DNA of 64,000 nucleotides from Acidobacteria bacterium Ga0077553 (lineage in GTDB: Bacteria; Acidobacteriota; Terriglobia; Bryobacterales; Bryobacteraceae): the NCBI GenBank assembly GCA_001464575.1, contig LNFE01000167.1, positions 1 through 64,000 on the forward strand. Reading direction: 5' to 3'. Of the stretch, positions 9,039-16,409 are shown piece by piece. Below the pieces are notes generated by a model. It saw only the letters and a list, made by a program, of their open reading frames with translations. It was not told where the DNA came from and did not search any database. Numbering within the stretch: position 1 is the stretch's first letter; each line of letters begins with the position of its first letter. Made by a program: the position numbers and the translations under genes.

Positions 9039-10265
9039 TCAGCCGCGCGCGATGGTTGTAATCGCCCGGCTGAACCGGTCCACGTCCTCAAGCGACGCAT
9101 AGATGTTCGGCGTCACCCGGATGCACTCAAACTCGCCCGGCATCACCCGTGTCCGCACATGGATCTTGAACTTGTTCAGCAACGTCGCCGTCAACTGCTC
9201 CGCCCGGATGCCGTCGACGCCCAACGCGCCAATGCCGCAGGACTGCTCCGGCGAATCCGCATTCAGCAGCTTCACCCGGTCGACGCCCCGCAGCGCGCCC
9301 TCCCAACGCCGGCGCAGATACCGCAGCCGCTCCTGCTTCCGCAGCGCGCCCAGCCCCCGATGAAACGCCAGCGCATCGGCCACCGCGTTCCGCATCGCCA
9401 CCGGCGCCGTGCCGATGCTCTCAAACTTGCGGATGTTGGCCTTCATCGCCGCCGGCACGCCCAGCAGCGGCCACACGCGCGGAATCAGCTCCCGCCGCAT
9501 ATACAAAAACCCCGTGCCCACCGGCGCGGTGAGCCACTTATGCAAGCTCGTCGAATAGAAGTCGCAGTCGATGTCGTCGCGGCGAAAAACCAGATGCGCG
9601 AAGCTGTGCGCCCCATCAACGATCGAATAAATACCCCGCCGCCGCGCCTCCCGGCAGATCGCCCCCACAGGAAAAATCTGCCCGGTCGTGAAGGTCATGT
9701 GCGAAACCAGAATTGCCCGCGTCTTCGGCCCGACGTTCGCAAAGAACAGGTCAAACAGTTGCTGCGGATCCTTCGGCGGCGTCGGGTAAGCGAACTTCTT
9801 CACGACGATGCCTTCCCGCTCGGCCCGTTGGTCCAGGCTGCTGAACATGCTCGGGTAGTCCTGCGTCGTCGTCACCACTTCGTCGCCCGGCTTCAGATCC
9901 AATCCCAGGATCACCGCGTGTAGCCCTTCGCTCGTGTTCCGCGTTAGCGCCAACTCTTCGGGCGAGCAGCCGAACTCCCGCGCCAACTCCTCGCGGATCA
10001 CCTCCGTCTCCGGCAGGAGCAGTTCGTCGACGTAGTGCGACGGCGACAGGTTCGTCACCGTCCAGTACCGCTCCATCGCCTCCTGCACCACCTTCGGCGC
10101 CGGGCACACCGAGCCGTTGTTGAAGTTCAGCAGATTGCGGTCGACGGTAAACGCCATGCGCGCGGCGAACCAAAAGTCCTCATTCGCCGCGGCCTCGGTG
10201 GCCGTTTGCCCCTGTAGATTTCGTACCGCGGCAGCCAGCGCTCCCAGAACCAGGCGACGAGTCAT
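9039..10265 (-). CDS. Exported class V aminotransferase-fold PLP enzyme
   Basis: 408 residues of the isopenicillin-N epimerase/cysteine desulfurase-like class V family. PLP-binding Lys243 is in STSLHKWLTAPVG, and the cofactor-contacting VDGAHSFAH lies upstream of it. The N-terminus (MTRRLVLGALAAAVRNLQGQ) looks like a Tat or Sec signal, as in other exported epimerase-like proteins, which would place the enzyme in the periplasm. Start ATG 10265 is preceded by GAGGGG; the longer frame is arginine-rich out-of-frame read of the ankyrin gene. It lies 4 bases after the ankyrin gene, so is almost surely co-transcribed. The reaction is unknown: epimerase, lyase or desulfurase are all possible. Confidence 0.87.
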   Translation of the reverse strand: MTRRLVLGALAAAVRNLQGQTATEAAANEDFWFAARMAFTVDRNLLNFNNGSVCPAPKVVQEAMERYWTVTNLSPSHYVDELLLPETEVIREELAREFGCSPEELALTRNTSEGLHAVILGLDLKPGDEVVTTTQDYPSMFSSLDQRAEREGIVVKKFAYPTPPKDPQQLFDLFFANVGPKTRAILVSHMTFTTGQIFPVGAICREARRRGIYSIVDGAHSFAHLVFRRDDIDCDFYSTSLHKWLTAPVGTGFLYMRRELIPRVWPLLGVPAAMKANIRKFESIGTAPVAMRNAVADALAFHRGLGALRKQERLRYLRRRWEGALRGVDRVKLLNADSPEQSCGIGALGVDGIRAEQLTATLLNKFKIHVRTRVMPGEFECIRVTPNIYASLEDVDRFSRAITTIARG

Positions 10266-10269
10266 CCCC

Positions 10270-11583
10270 TCATGGTAGCTGCCGGAAAGCCGCCATGGTG
10301 ACGTCCGATGGCTTATAGTTGCCGAAGCGATAGCCCTCCGCGATGCGCATCGGCGTCCAGCCGAACTTGTTCTTCTGGTCCCAAATTTCGCGCTTCGCCC
10401 CGCGCTTGGCCAGCAGCAGCACGGCGCCCGGCGCATTCTTGTAGGCCGCCCCGTGCATCGCCGTCTCGCCGTTGTTGTCGACGGCGTTCACGTCGTTGCC
10501 TAGCTCAATCGCCACTTCAATCGCTTCCATGACTTCGGCCTCGGTGCCCGCGTCTTCGCCCGGAGACCGCGTGCCCAATCCCGCCGCCGCCATTAAGGGC
10601 GTCGAGCCATCCGCATTCGGCATCTTCGGGTCCGCGCCCAGTTTCGCCAGCAGCCGCATCAGTTCCGCGTCCGCCGTCCGCGCCGCCAGGAAGAACGCCG
10701 TGCCGCCAGCGGTGTTCAGCCCCGTCATGCCCACGCCGATCTTCTTGCTCATCCGCGCGTTGATGTCAGCGCCCTTGGCCACCAGCGCCTTCACAAAATC
10801 GAGGCTCGTCAAATTCCCCGACCCGTCTGGCGCGGGGTCGTTATCGCCCAGCCCCGGCTTCCGCACCCACGTCACGGCATGGAGCGCCGTATAGCCCGGT
10901 CCGTCCGCATTCGGATTCGCGCCGGCGTCAAGCAAGACCTTACCGAGTTCGTAATGCGCGTTCACGGCCGCCAGAATCAAGGCCGATGTCCCTGTCCGCG
11001 GCGCCTTCGGTGGAGCGGCGCGGCGACCGCCCGTAGGCGTCGTATCGTTAACGTCGGCCCCGGCTTTCAACAGCGCCTTCACCGCCTCAATCTTGCCTTC
11101 GCGCACCGCGAACAGCAGCGGCGTATAGCCGGAATCCAGGCGATCCTCCACCGGCGCGCCCGCCTTCACCAGCTCGGCAATCACGGCCGCATGGCCTTCG
11201 GCCGCGGCCCAGTGCAGCGCGGCCTGCCCCTGCTTCTTCTCCTTGGCTTTGACGTCGGCGCCCTTCGCGATCAACGCCCGCACGGCTTCGAGGCTGCCCG
11301 TCCGCGCGGCCGTCATCAACGCCGTCTCGCCCCCCGGCAGCACTGTGTTCGGGTCGGCCCCGGCTTCGAGCAAACGCGCCACCATCTTGCCGTTCCCGTT
11401 CGTGCACGCCAGCGACAGCGCCGTGACGCCATAGCGATTGGCTTCCTTCACGTCCACGCCGTCGCGGATCAACCGCTCCACCGCGGCCAAATCGTCCTGA
11501 TACGCCGCCCGGTGCAGTGGCGTCGTCCCATCGGACGCCAACATTGCCCCCGCGAAAACCAGCCCTAGTGCCCAGCGCCGCAT
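10270..11583 (-). CDS. Exported ankyrin-repeat protein
   Basis: 437 residues with a short signal peptide (MRRWALGLVFAGAMLASDG), then about ten ankyrin repeats, many showing the G-T-PLH-AA and LL--GAD signatures (TPLHRAAYQDD, TALSLACTNGN, AALHWAAAEGH). Ankyrin stacks bind proteins and have no catalysis of their own. The export signal places it in the periplasm, where it could scaffold or protect the neighbouring dihaem protein. It starts 2 bases after the DUF1552 gene. A paralogue at 36158-37441 lies beside another DUF1592/DUF1552 pair, which supports a shared role. The partner assignment is inferred. Confidence 0.92.
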   Translation of the reverse strand: MRRWALGLVFAGAMLASDGTTPLHRAAYQDDLAAVERLIRDGVDVKEANRYGVTALSLACTNGNGKMVARLLEAGADPNTVLPGGETALMTAARTGSLEAVRALIAKGADVKAKEKKQGQAALHWAAAEGHAAVIAELVKAGAPVEDRLDSGYTPLLFAVREGKIEAVKALLKAGADVNDTTPTGGRRAAPPKAPRTGTSALILAAVNAHYELGKVLLDAGANPNADGPGYTALHAVTWVRKPGLGDNDPAPDGSGNLTSLDFVKALVAKGADINARMSKKIGVGMTGLNTAGGTAFFLAARTADAELMRLLAKLGADPKMPNADGSTPLMAAAGLGTRSPGEDAGTEAEVMEAIEVAIELGNDVNAVDNNGETAMHGAAYKNAPGAVLLLAKRGAKREIWDQKNKFGWTPMRIAEGYRFGNYKPSDVTMAAFRQLP

Positions 11584-11585
11584 CG

Positions 11586-12905
11586 CTACACCGTCGTCAG
11601 TTCCGGAATCTTGCCGGTGCTATCGGCAAACCGGTCGAGCCGCACGCCCACGCGGTCGAGCAGCGTCAGATGCAGATTCGCCAACGGCTCCGGCTTCGTA
11701 TAGCGCAGGTGCCGTCCGCCGGACTTCTTGCCCGCCAAGCCGCCCGCCACCAGAATCGGCAGGTTCACATGGTCGTGCTTATCGGCGTTGCTCATGCCGC
11801 TGCCGTAGAGATAAATGGAATGGTCGAGAAGGCTGCCGTCGCCGTCTGGCGTGGCCTTCAACTTCTCGAGGAAGTAAGCGAACAGCGAGACATGGAACGC
11901 GTTGATCTTCGCCACGCGCGCCAGCTTCTCCGGGTCGCCGCCGTTGTGCGTCAGCGGGTGATGCGCATCCGGCACACCGATCTCAGGATAGGTCCGCGTA
12001 CTCGTCTCGCGCGCCAACTGGAACGTCGTCACGCGAGTAACGTCGCCTTGCAGCGCCAGCACCTGCAGATCGAACATCAGCTTCGCGTGTTCGGCGTAGG
12101 AAGCCGGAACACCCACGGGACGGTCGAGATCCGGCAGCGTCGATTCCGACGTCGCCTTCTCGGCCTTCTGAATCCGGCGCTCCACTTCGCGGACGGTATC
12201 GAGATACTCGGCCACCTTCGTCCGGTCGCTCGCGCCCAGTTTCCGCTGCAGCCGCGCAATGTCCGAGCTCATCCAATCGAGCAGGCTCGCGTCCTTGCGC
12301 AGCTCGGCCTGCCGGTCGCTCGCGCTGCCGCCATCGCCGAAGAGGCGTTCAAACGCGATTCTTGGATGCGCTTCGGCGGGCAGCGGCGTCGTCGGCGAAG
12401 ACCACGAAAGGTTGTTCTGATAGACGCATGCGTAGCCGTTGTCGCACTGGCCGACGGTGGTCAGCAGGTCCATCGCGAGTTCGAGCGAGGGCAGCCGCGT
12501 GCCTTGGCCAATCTGCTGCGCGGCCACCTGGTCGGCTGTCGTCGCTAGATGATAGTCGGTGCTCTCGGTCCACTTCGCCGTTGCCGCGCTCAGGAAGGCC
12601 GCGTTCGAGGTGGCATGCGTTCCCGGGTAAGCGTTCCGCAGTTCCATGTTGCTCAGCACGGAGAGATAGTCCACTACCGGCGCCAGGCTGCGCAGCGTGG
12701 GCGAAAGCGTCCGCAGGTCCGCGCCGGGCGGCGTCCAGTCGGTGATGTGCGCACCCATCGGCATGTAGACATAGCCCAACCGCCGCACCGGCGCGGCCGC
12801 AGCGCTCAGCGCCGGCGCCATTGCATCGAGAAACGGTAGCGCGAGCGTGGCTCCCATGCCGCGCAAAATCGCGCGCCGGGGTAGGGCTTTCTTCGTGATG
12901 ATCAT
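11586..12905 (-). CDS. DUF1552 exported protein, partner of DUF1592 cytochrome
   Basis: 439 residues of the DUF1552 family, with a Tat-like N-terminus (KKALPRRAILRGMGATLALPFLDAMAP). Family features include YMPMGAHITDWTP near the N-terminus, SLELAMD and the C-terminal LLDHSIYLYGSGMSNADKHDHVNLP. DUF1552 proteins resemble DUF1501/sulfatase-like proteins and nearly always pair with DUF1592 cytochromes in Planctomycetota, Acidobacteriota and Verrucomicrobiota; their chemistry is not established. The ATG shares a 4-base ATGA overlap with the stop of the upstream DUF1592 gene, so translational coupling is likely. First of three such pairs in the window. Confidence 0.93.
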   Translation of the reverse strand: MIITKKALPRRAILRGMGATLALPFLDAMAPALSAAAAPVRRLGYVYMPMGAHITDWTPPGADLRTLSPTLRSLAPVVDYLSVLSNMELRNAYPGTHATSNAAFLSAATAKWTESTDYHLATTADQVAAQQIGQGTRLPSLELAMDLLTTVGQCDNGYACVYQNNLSWSSPTTPLPAEAHPRIAFERLFGDGGSASDRQAELRKDASLLDWMSSDIARLQRKLGASDRTKVAEYLDTVREVERRIQKAEKATSESTLPDLDRPVGVPASYAEHAKLMFDLQVLALQGDVTRVTTFQLARETSTRTYPEIGVPDAHHPLTHNGGDPEKLARVAKINAFHVSLFAYFLEKLKATPDGDGSLLDHSIYLYGSGMSNADKHDHVNLPILVAGGLAGKKSGGRHLRYTKPEPLANLHLTLLDRVGVRLDRFADSTGKIPELTTV

Positions 12906-15163
12906 TGGGCTCTCCTCATCTGAAACGACGGGCTGCCGGTGATCCCCAGAATGAGCGAGGAGAACCGGAAATTGTTGTTCTGGGCCTGCCGTACGATCTG
13001 CCGTACCGCCGGGGCGTCGGTGAATTCCACCCCCCGGCCGAGCGCGTAGGTCAACAGCTTCTCTGTAATGGTTGTAGCAAAAAGCTCGGGCCGCGTCAGC
13101 AGTGCCTTCTCGAGGCCGTCCACGCCATCAAACTTGGCGCCATCGGGCAGGCCGCCGCTCACGTCCACCGGGACGCCATCTTCGGCCCTCCGCCAACGGC
13201 CCACGGCGTCATAATTCTCGAGCGAGAAGCCCACCGGGTCCATCAGCTTGTGGCAGCCGGAGCAGGCCGGATTCTTACGGTGTTCGGCGAGGCGCTCGCG
13301 CACCGTCATCTTCTTCAGCGCCGACTTCGTCTCTTCGAGCGCCGGCACGTTCGGCGGCGGCGGGGGAGGCGGCACGCCCAGAATATTATCGAGAATCCAC
13401 TTGCCGCGGATCACCGGCGACGTGCGCGTGGCATAGGACGTCACCGTCAGAATGCTGCCCTGCCGCAGCAGGCCGCCGCGTTCGACACCCTCGTCGAAAC
13501 TCACCTTGCGGAACCGGCTGCCGTAAACATTCGGCACCCCATAGTGCTTGGCCAGGCGCTCATTCAGAAAGCTGTAATTGGCGCGGAGGAGGTCGACGAC
13601 GCTGCGGTCTTCGCGCATCACGCTTTCAACAAACAGGTGCGTCTCCTTCCGGAAGGACTTCCGCAGGTTGTCATCGAAGTCCGGGAAGGCGCGCATGTCC
13701 GGCGTGATGGACGCCAGATTCCGCAGATACAGCCACTGGTCCGCGAAGTTCGTCACCAGCATCCGCGACCGCTCATCGGCCAACATGCGGCGCACCTGTT
13801 TCTCGAGCACCCCCGGCTTCCGCAGCTCACCCCGTTCGGCCAAGCCCAGCAACTCGTCATCCGGGATGCTGCTCCACAAGAAGAACGACAGGCGCGAAGC
13901 CAGTTCCAGATCGTTGATCCGATAGGCAGCCTTGGCGGCCACGCCGGCCGGATCCTGCTCCACGCGGAAGAGGAACTCCGGGCTGACCAGCACGGCGCGG
14001 AGCGCCATCTCGATGCCTGGCTCGAAGCCTTCCTTGGCCTGCGTTTCGCGGTAGAACTTCAGCGGCACGGCCAGGTCCGCCGCCTTCACCGGACGCCGGT
14101 ACGCCCGGCGGGCCAGGTTCGCGACAATCTTGCTGGCGCACGCCTCGTCCTGCGTCGGGCAGATGAAAATCGCGCGGCGGCTGGGCGTATCGCCGGGGCC
14201 CTTGGCGTTGTACGGACCGTTCACCGTCACCGAGAACACGGCCGGGGTAATCCGCGGATGGCGATCCATGTTGAAGTGCGCCTGGTAGGGCTGCCGCTCG
14301 GTTTCGAGAATCGCCGAGGCCTGCTTCGGGAAGACGGCCGCCACCGTATGCGGTCCGGCGCTCACGCGCAGGCGGATATTGAATTCGCGATCGACGCCTG
14401 AATGATCCTGGCCCGGCGCAGGCGGCTTGGCGACGAAGGCCTGGATGCGTTCGCCGTCGAGCAGCAACTCCACGGCGTGCTGGCCGCGCAGCCCTTCGAC
14501 GTGCTCGTTACGATCCCGCTGCAGGCGCACCTGAATCTCGTACTCCGCATCAAGCGGAAACGTGTACCGCACCGCCGTGCCGCCGCGTGTGCCGAGCGGC
14601 ATATCTTCAAAATGCTCTTCCTGCGTCAGGTCCGGCGGCAGCATGACGGTCTCGCCGCCCACCTGCTTCGGCGGGATGCCGATGGCCAGGCGGCTTATCT
14701 TCCGCGCCGCGCCGAGATAGCGTTCGAGCAGGGTCGGCGAAAGATTGCCGACCGTCACATTGTCGAACCCGTGGCTCGCGTCGTCGGCCGGCAGCAGATT
14801 GGTCACGTCCACTTCCAACGCCAGCAGGTCGCGGATCGAATTCTGATACTCCGTCCGATTCAGACGCCGGAAGGTATCGGTGCGGCCGGGGTCAACCGGG
14901 CGGCTGTCCAGCGTCTTTTCGAGCGACGCGACGAGCGTCTGGTATTCGGGCTCCTTCGGCCGCGGCAATCCAACGGGCGGCATGGTCCGGCTTCGCACCC
15001 GTCGCAGCACCTTTTCCCACGTGGCCGCGTCGTCCGGCTTGGCCGTATCGAGCGCTAAGCCTGCGGCCTTCGACTGCGTGTTGTGGCACCCGATGCAGTA
15101 CTGGTTGATCACCGGCTGTTGGGCCAGCAGCAACGCCGGGAAGAAGGCTGCGACGCGGAGCAT
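12902..15163 (-). CDS. DUF1592-type dihaem cytochrome c (PSCyt1/DUF1587/1592/1588/1585)
   Basis: 753 residues with a signal peptide (MLRVAAFFPALLLAQQ). An N-terminal haem site CIGCH is at 23-27 and a second, CSGCH, near 634-638. Between them lie the planctomycete-type order DUF1587, a beta-rich insert (about 190-310, possibly carbohydrate-binding-like), DUF1595, DUF1592 and DUF1588. A proline-rich GVPPPPPPPN linker precedes the second haem, and DUF1585 ends the protein. It is probably a periplasmic electron-transfer or oxidative enzyme acting on polysaccharide-like substrates, which is not proven. ATG 15163 is preferred to a TTG two codons upstream. It overlaps the DUF1552 gene by ATGA and lies 23 bases after the anti-sigma gene. 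Confidence 0.92.
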   Translation of the reverse strand: MLRVAAFFPALLLAQQPVINQYCIGCHNTQSKAAGLALDTAKPDDAATWEKVLRRVRSRTMPPVGLPRPKEPEYQTLVASLEKTLDSRPVDPGRTDTFRRLNRTEYQNSIRDLLALEVDVTNLLPADDASHGFDNVTVGNLSPTLLERYLGAARKISRLAIGIPPKQVGGETVMLPPDLTQEEHFEDMPLGTRGGTAVRYTFPLDAEYEIQVRLQRDRNEHVEGLRGQHAVELLLDGERIQAFVAKPPAPGQDHSGVDREFNIRLRVSAGPHTVAAVFPKQASAILETERQPYQAHFNMDRHPRITPAVFSVTVNGPYNAKGPGDTPSRRAIFICPTQDEACASKIVANLARRAYRRPVKAADLAVPLKFYRETQAKEGFEPGIEMALRAVLVSPEFLFRVEQDPAGVAAKAAYRINDLELASRLSFFLWSSIPDDELLGLAERGELRKPGVLEKQVRRMLADERSRMLVTNFADQWLYLRNLASITPDMRAFPDFDDNLRKSFRKETHLFVESVMREDRSVVDLLRANYSFLNERLAKHYGVPNVYGSRFRKVSFDEGVERGGLLRQGSILTVTSYATRTSPVIRGKWILDNILGVPPPPPPPNVPALEETKSALKKMTVRERLAEHRKNPACSGCHKLMDPVGFSLENYDAVGRWRRAEDGVPVDVSGGLPDGAKFDGVDGLEKALLTRPELFATTITEKLLTYALGRGVEFTDAPAVRQIVRQAQNNNFRFSSLILGITGSPSFQMRRAQ

Positions 15164-15186
15164 GACCAAACTATATCGCGGTCAGC

Positions 15187-15852
15187 CTACTCCCAGGGAC
15201 GGTCCTTGACGAAGCCCGCGTGTTCAGTCAGCGGCTGCTCCGTCCGGAAGTACTTCTGGTAGGCCGCAATCCAGTCGGTGGCGATGTCTTCCTGCGCCGT
15301 CGCCAACTCCAGGCGCCCGTTGCAAACCATCTTGCGCAGATAGTCTTCGAGCGCGTCCTTTACCCGCGCCGTCCACACGCTGCCGCCGTACGGCTGCGGC
15401 CACAAGTTCTTCACATCTTCCGCGCCGCCGAGCGCCGGGGTGATCAGATAGTCCACCTCATACGCGCGGGGCTGCGGATTGCGAATGCCATATTTAACGA
15501 AGACCTGCTCCGCCATGGCTCGCGGAGCGATACGGTCGTCGTCCTGCGCGAGAGCGACGCAGACTTCAGCTTGGGTCATGGGCCGGGTGGCGCCGGGGGT
15601 GAGGTTGGCGTTCGGCAAGTCGGGGCGGCTGCGCATCAGCCACAAGCCGCTGGCGGCAATCAGGAAGAGGGCCGCGGCGGCGTAGCGCCACCAGGCGACG
15701 GAACGGCCGCCCCGATGGATGGCCGTGAATTCGTTCAAGGCGCGTTCGAGTTCGGCGTAGCGCGCACGGCACTGCGGGCATGTTGCAAGATGCTCGTGCG
15801 AACCCTCGCCGTCCATGATCGCCATCAGTTCGGCATCGGTGCAGTGGGTCAT
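15187..15852 (-). CDS. Zinc-finger anti-sigma factor with periplasmic HNH-like domain
   Basis: 221 residues in three parts. A cytoplasmic zinc-binding anti-sigma domain has His21-x3-Cys25-x2-Cys28 (HLATCPQC). A single helix spans about 54-73 (WWRYAAAALFLIAASGLWLM). The periplasmic part (about 92-205) resembles a secreted HNH-like domain of the 'EVDHLIPLELGG...NLWPQP...IA-NW-AAYKK' type. Here the motif reads EVDYLITPALGG, so the usual His is Tyr135, and the family's cysteine pair is present (Cys98, Cys177). I infer a nuclease-derived sensor without catalysis. The gene overlaps the ECF sigma gene by ATGA and precedes DUF1592 by 23 bases. The domain match is from memory of the family, not a search. 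Confidence 0.85.
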   Translation of the reverse strand: MTHCTDAELMAIMDGEGSHEHLATCPQCRARYAELERALNEFTAIHRGGRSVAWWRYAAAALFLIAASGLWLMRSRPDLPNANLTPGATRPMTQAEVCVALAQDDDRIAPRAMAEQVFVKYGIRNPQPRAYEVDYLITPALGGAEDVKNLWPQPYGGSVWTARVKDALEDYLRKMVCNGRLELATAQEDIATDWIAAYQKYFRTEQPLTEHAGFVKDRPWE

Positions 15853-16361
15853 CGTCCCTCCACCGCCGCCAGTTTGCTCACCGAGCGTGCTAAGGAGGAG
15901 GCGACCGCACCCAGCGAGAGGTCCACCACCTCGGCGATCTCCCGGTACCGCAAGCCTTCGGCGCGGAGCAGCAGGCACCAGCGGTCCCGGTCCGGCAGCG
16001 CGGCGACCACCGCCTGCAGCCGCTCCCGCCGCCGGCTCAGCACGGCAAGTTCCTCCGGGCTGGGAGCGGGGTCGCAGACGTCGATGCTCTCCACCGCCCG
16101 GCCCATTTGCTCGCGGCGCTTGAGCGCGAGGTTGTGGCCCACGCGGAAAACCCAGCCGCGAAGATTCTCCCGCCCACCGTCCCGCCGCAGATGATGGCAC
16201 AGCGCCAGGAATACCTCTTGGGCGATATCCTCGGCGTCGGCGTTGGGCAGGCCCAGCGCGGCCAGGTACCGCAGCAGCGGCCCCCGCCACTGCCCGTACA
16301 TCTGGGCGACCTCATTGGCCAATGGCCAAGGCTGGCCCGGCCATAACGCTGCATTCGACAC
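15849..16361 (-). CDS. ECF-family RNA polymerase sigma factor
   Basis: 170 residues. Region 2 holds DAEDIAQEVFLALCHHL and LRGWVFRVGHNLALKRRE. Region 4 holds LPDRDRWCLLLRAEGLRYREIAEVVDLSLGAVASSLARSV, a helix-turn-helix that reads the -35 element. It directs RNA polymerase to stress- or ligand-responsive promoters and is held by the membrane anti-sigma encoded just downstream. The start is GTG 16361, because an in-frame TAG lies two codons upstream; the Shine-Dalgarno is poor. It heads the minus-strand run to 5744 and is divergent from a TonB receptor gene 48 bases away, which suggests joint control. The target regulon is inferred from position only. Confidence 0.92.
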   Translation of the reverse strand: MSNAALWPGQPWPLANEVAQMYGQWRGPLLRYLAALGLPNADAEDIAQEVFLALCHHLRRDGGRENLRGWVFRVGHNLALKRREQMGRAVESIDVCDPAPSPEELAVLSRRRERLQAVVAALPDRDRWCLLLRAEGLRYREIAEVVDLSLGAVASSLARSVSKLAAVEGR

Positions 16362-16401
16362 TCTCTAAAAATACTCTGAACAAATCGTTTCCTGCTGACA
16401 T
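16312..16401 (-). other. Possible 29-codon leader ORF overlapping the ECF sigma start
   Basis: A short frame, [14 protein letters not shown]... ending at a TGA inside the sigma gene, begins at ATG 16401 two bases after a perfect AGGAGG (16404-16409 on the minus strand). The spacing is shorter than usual. It could feed ribosomes to the weak GTG start of the sigma gene, or the AGGAGG may be coincidental. No homologue is recognised. Confidence 0.25.
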
Positions 16402-16409
16402 ATCCTCCT

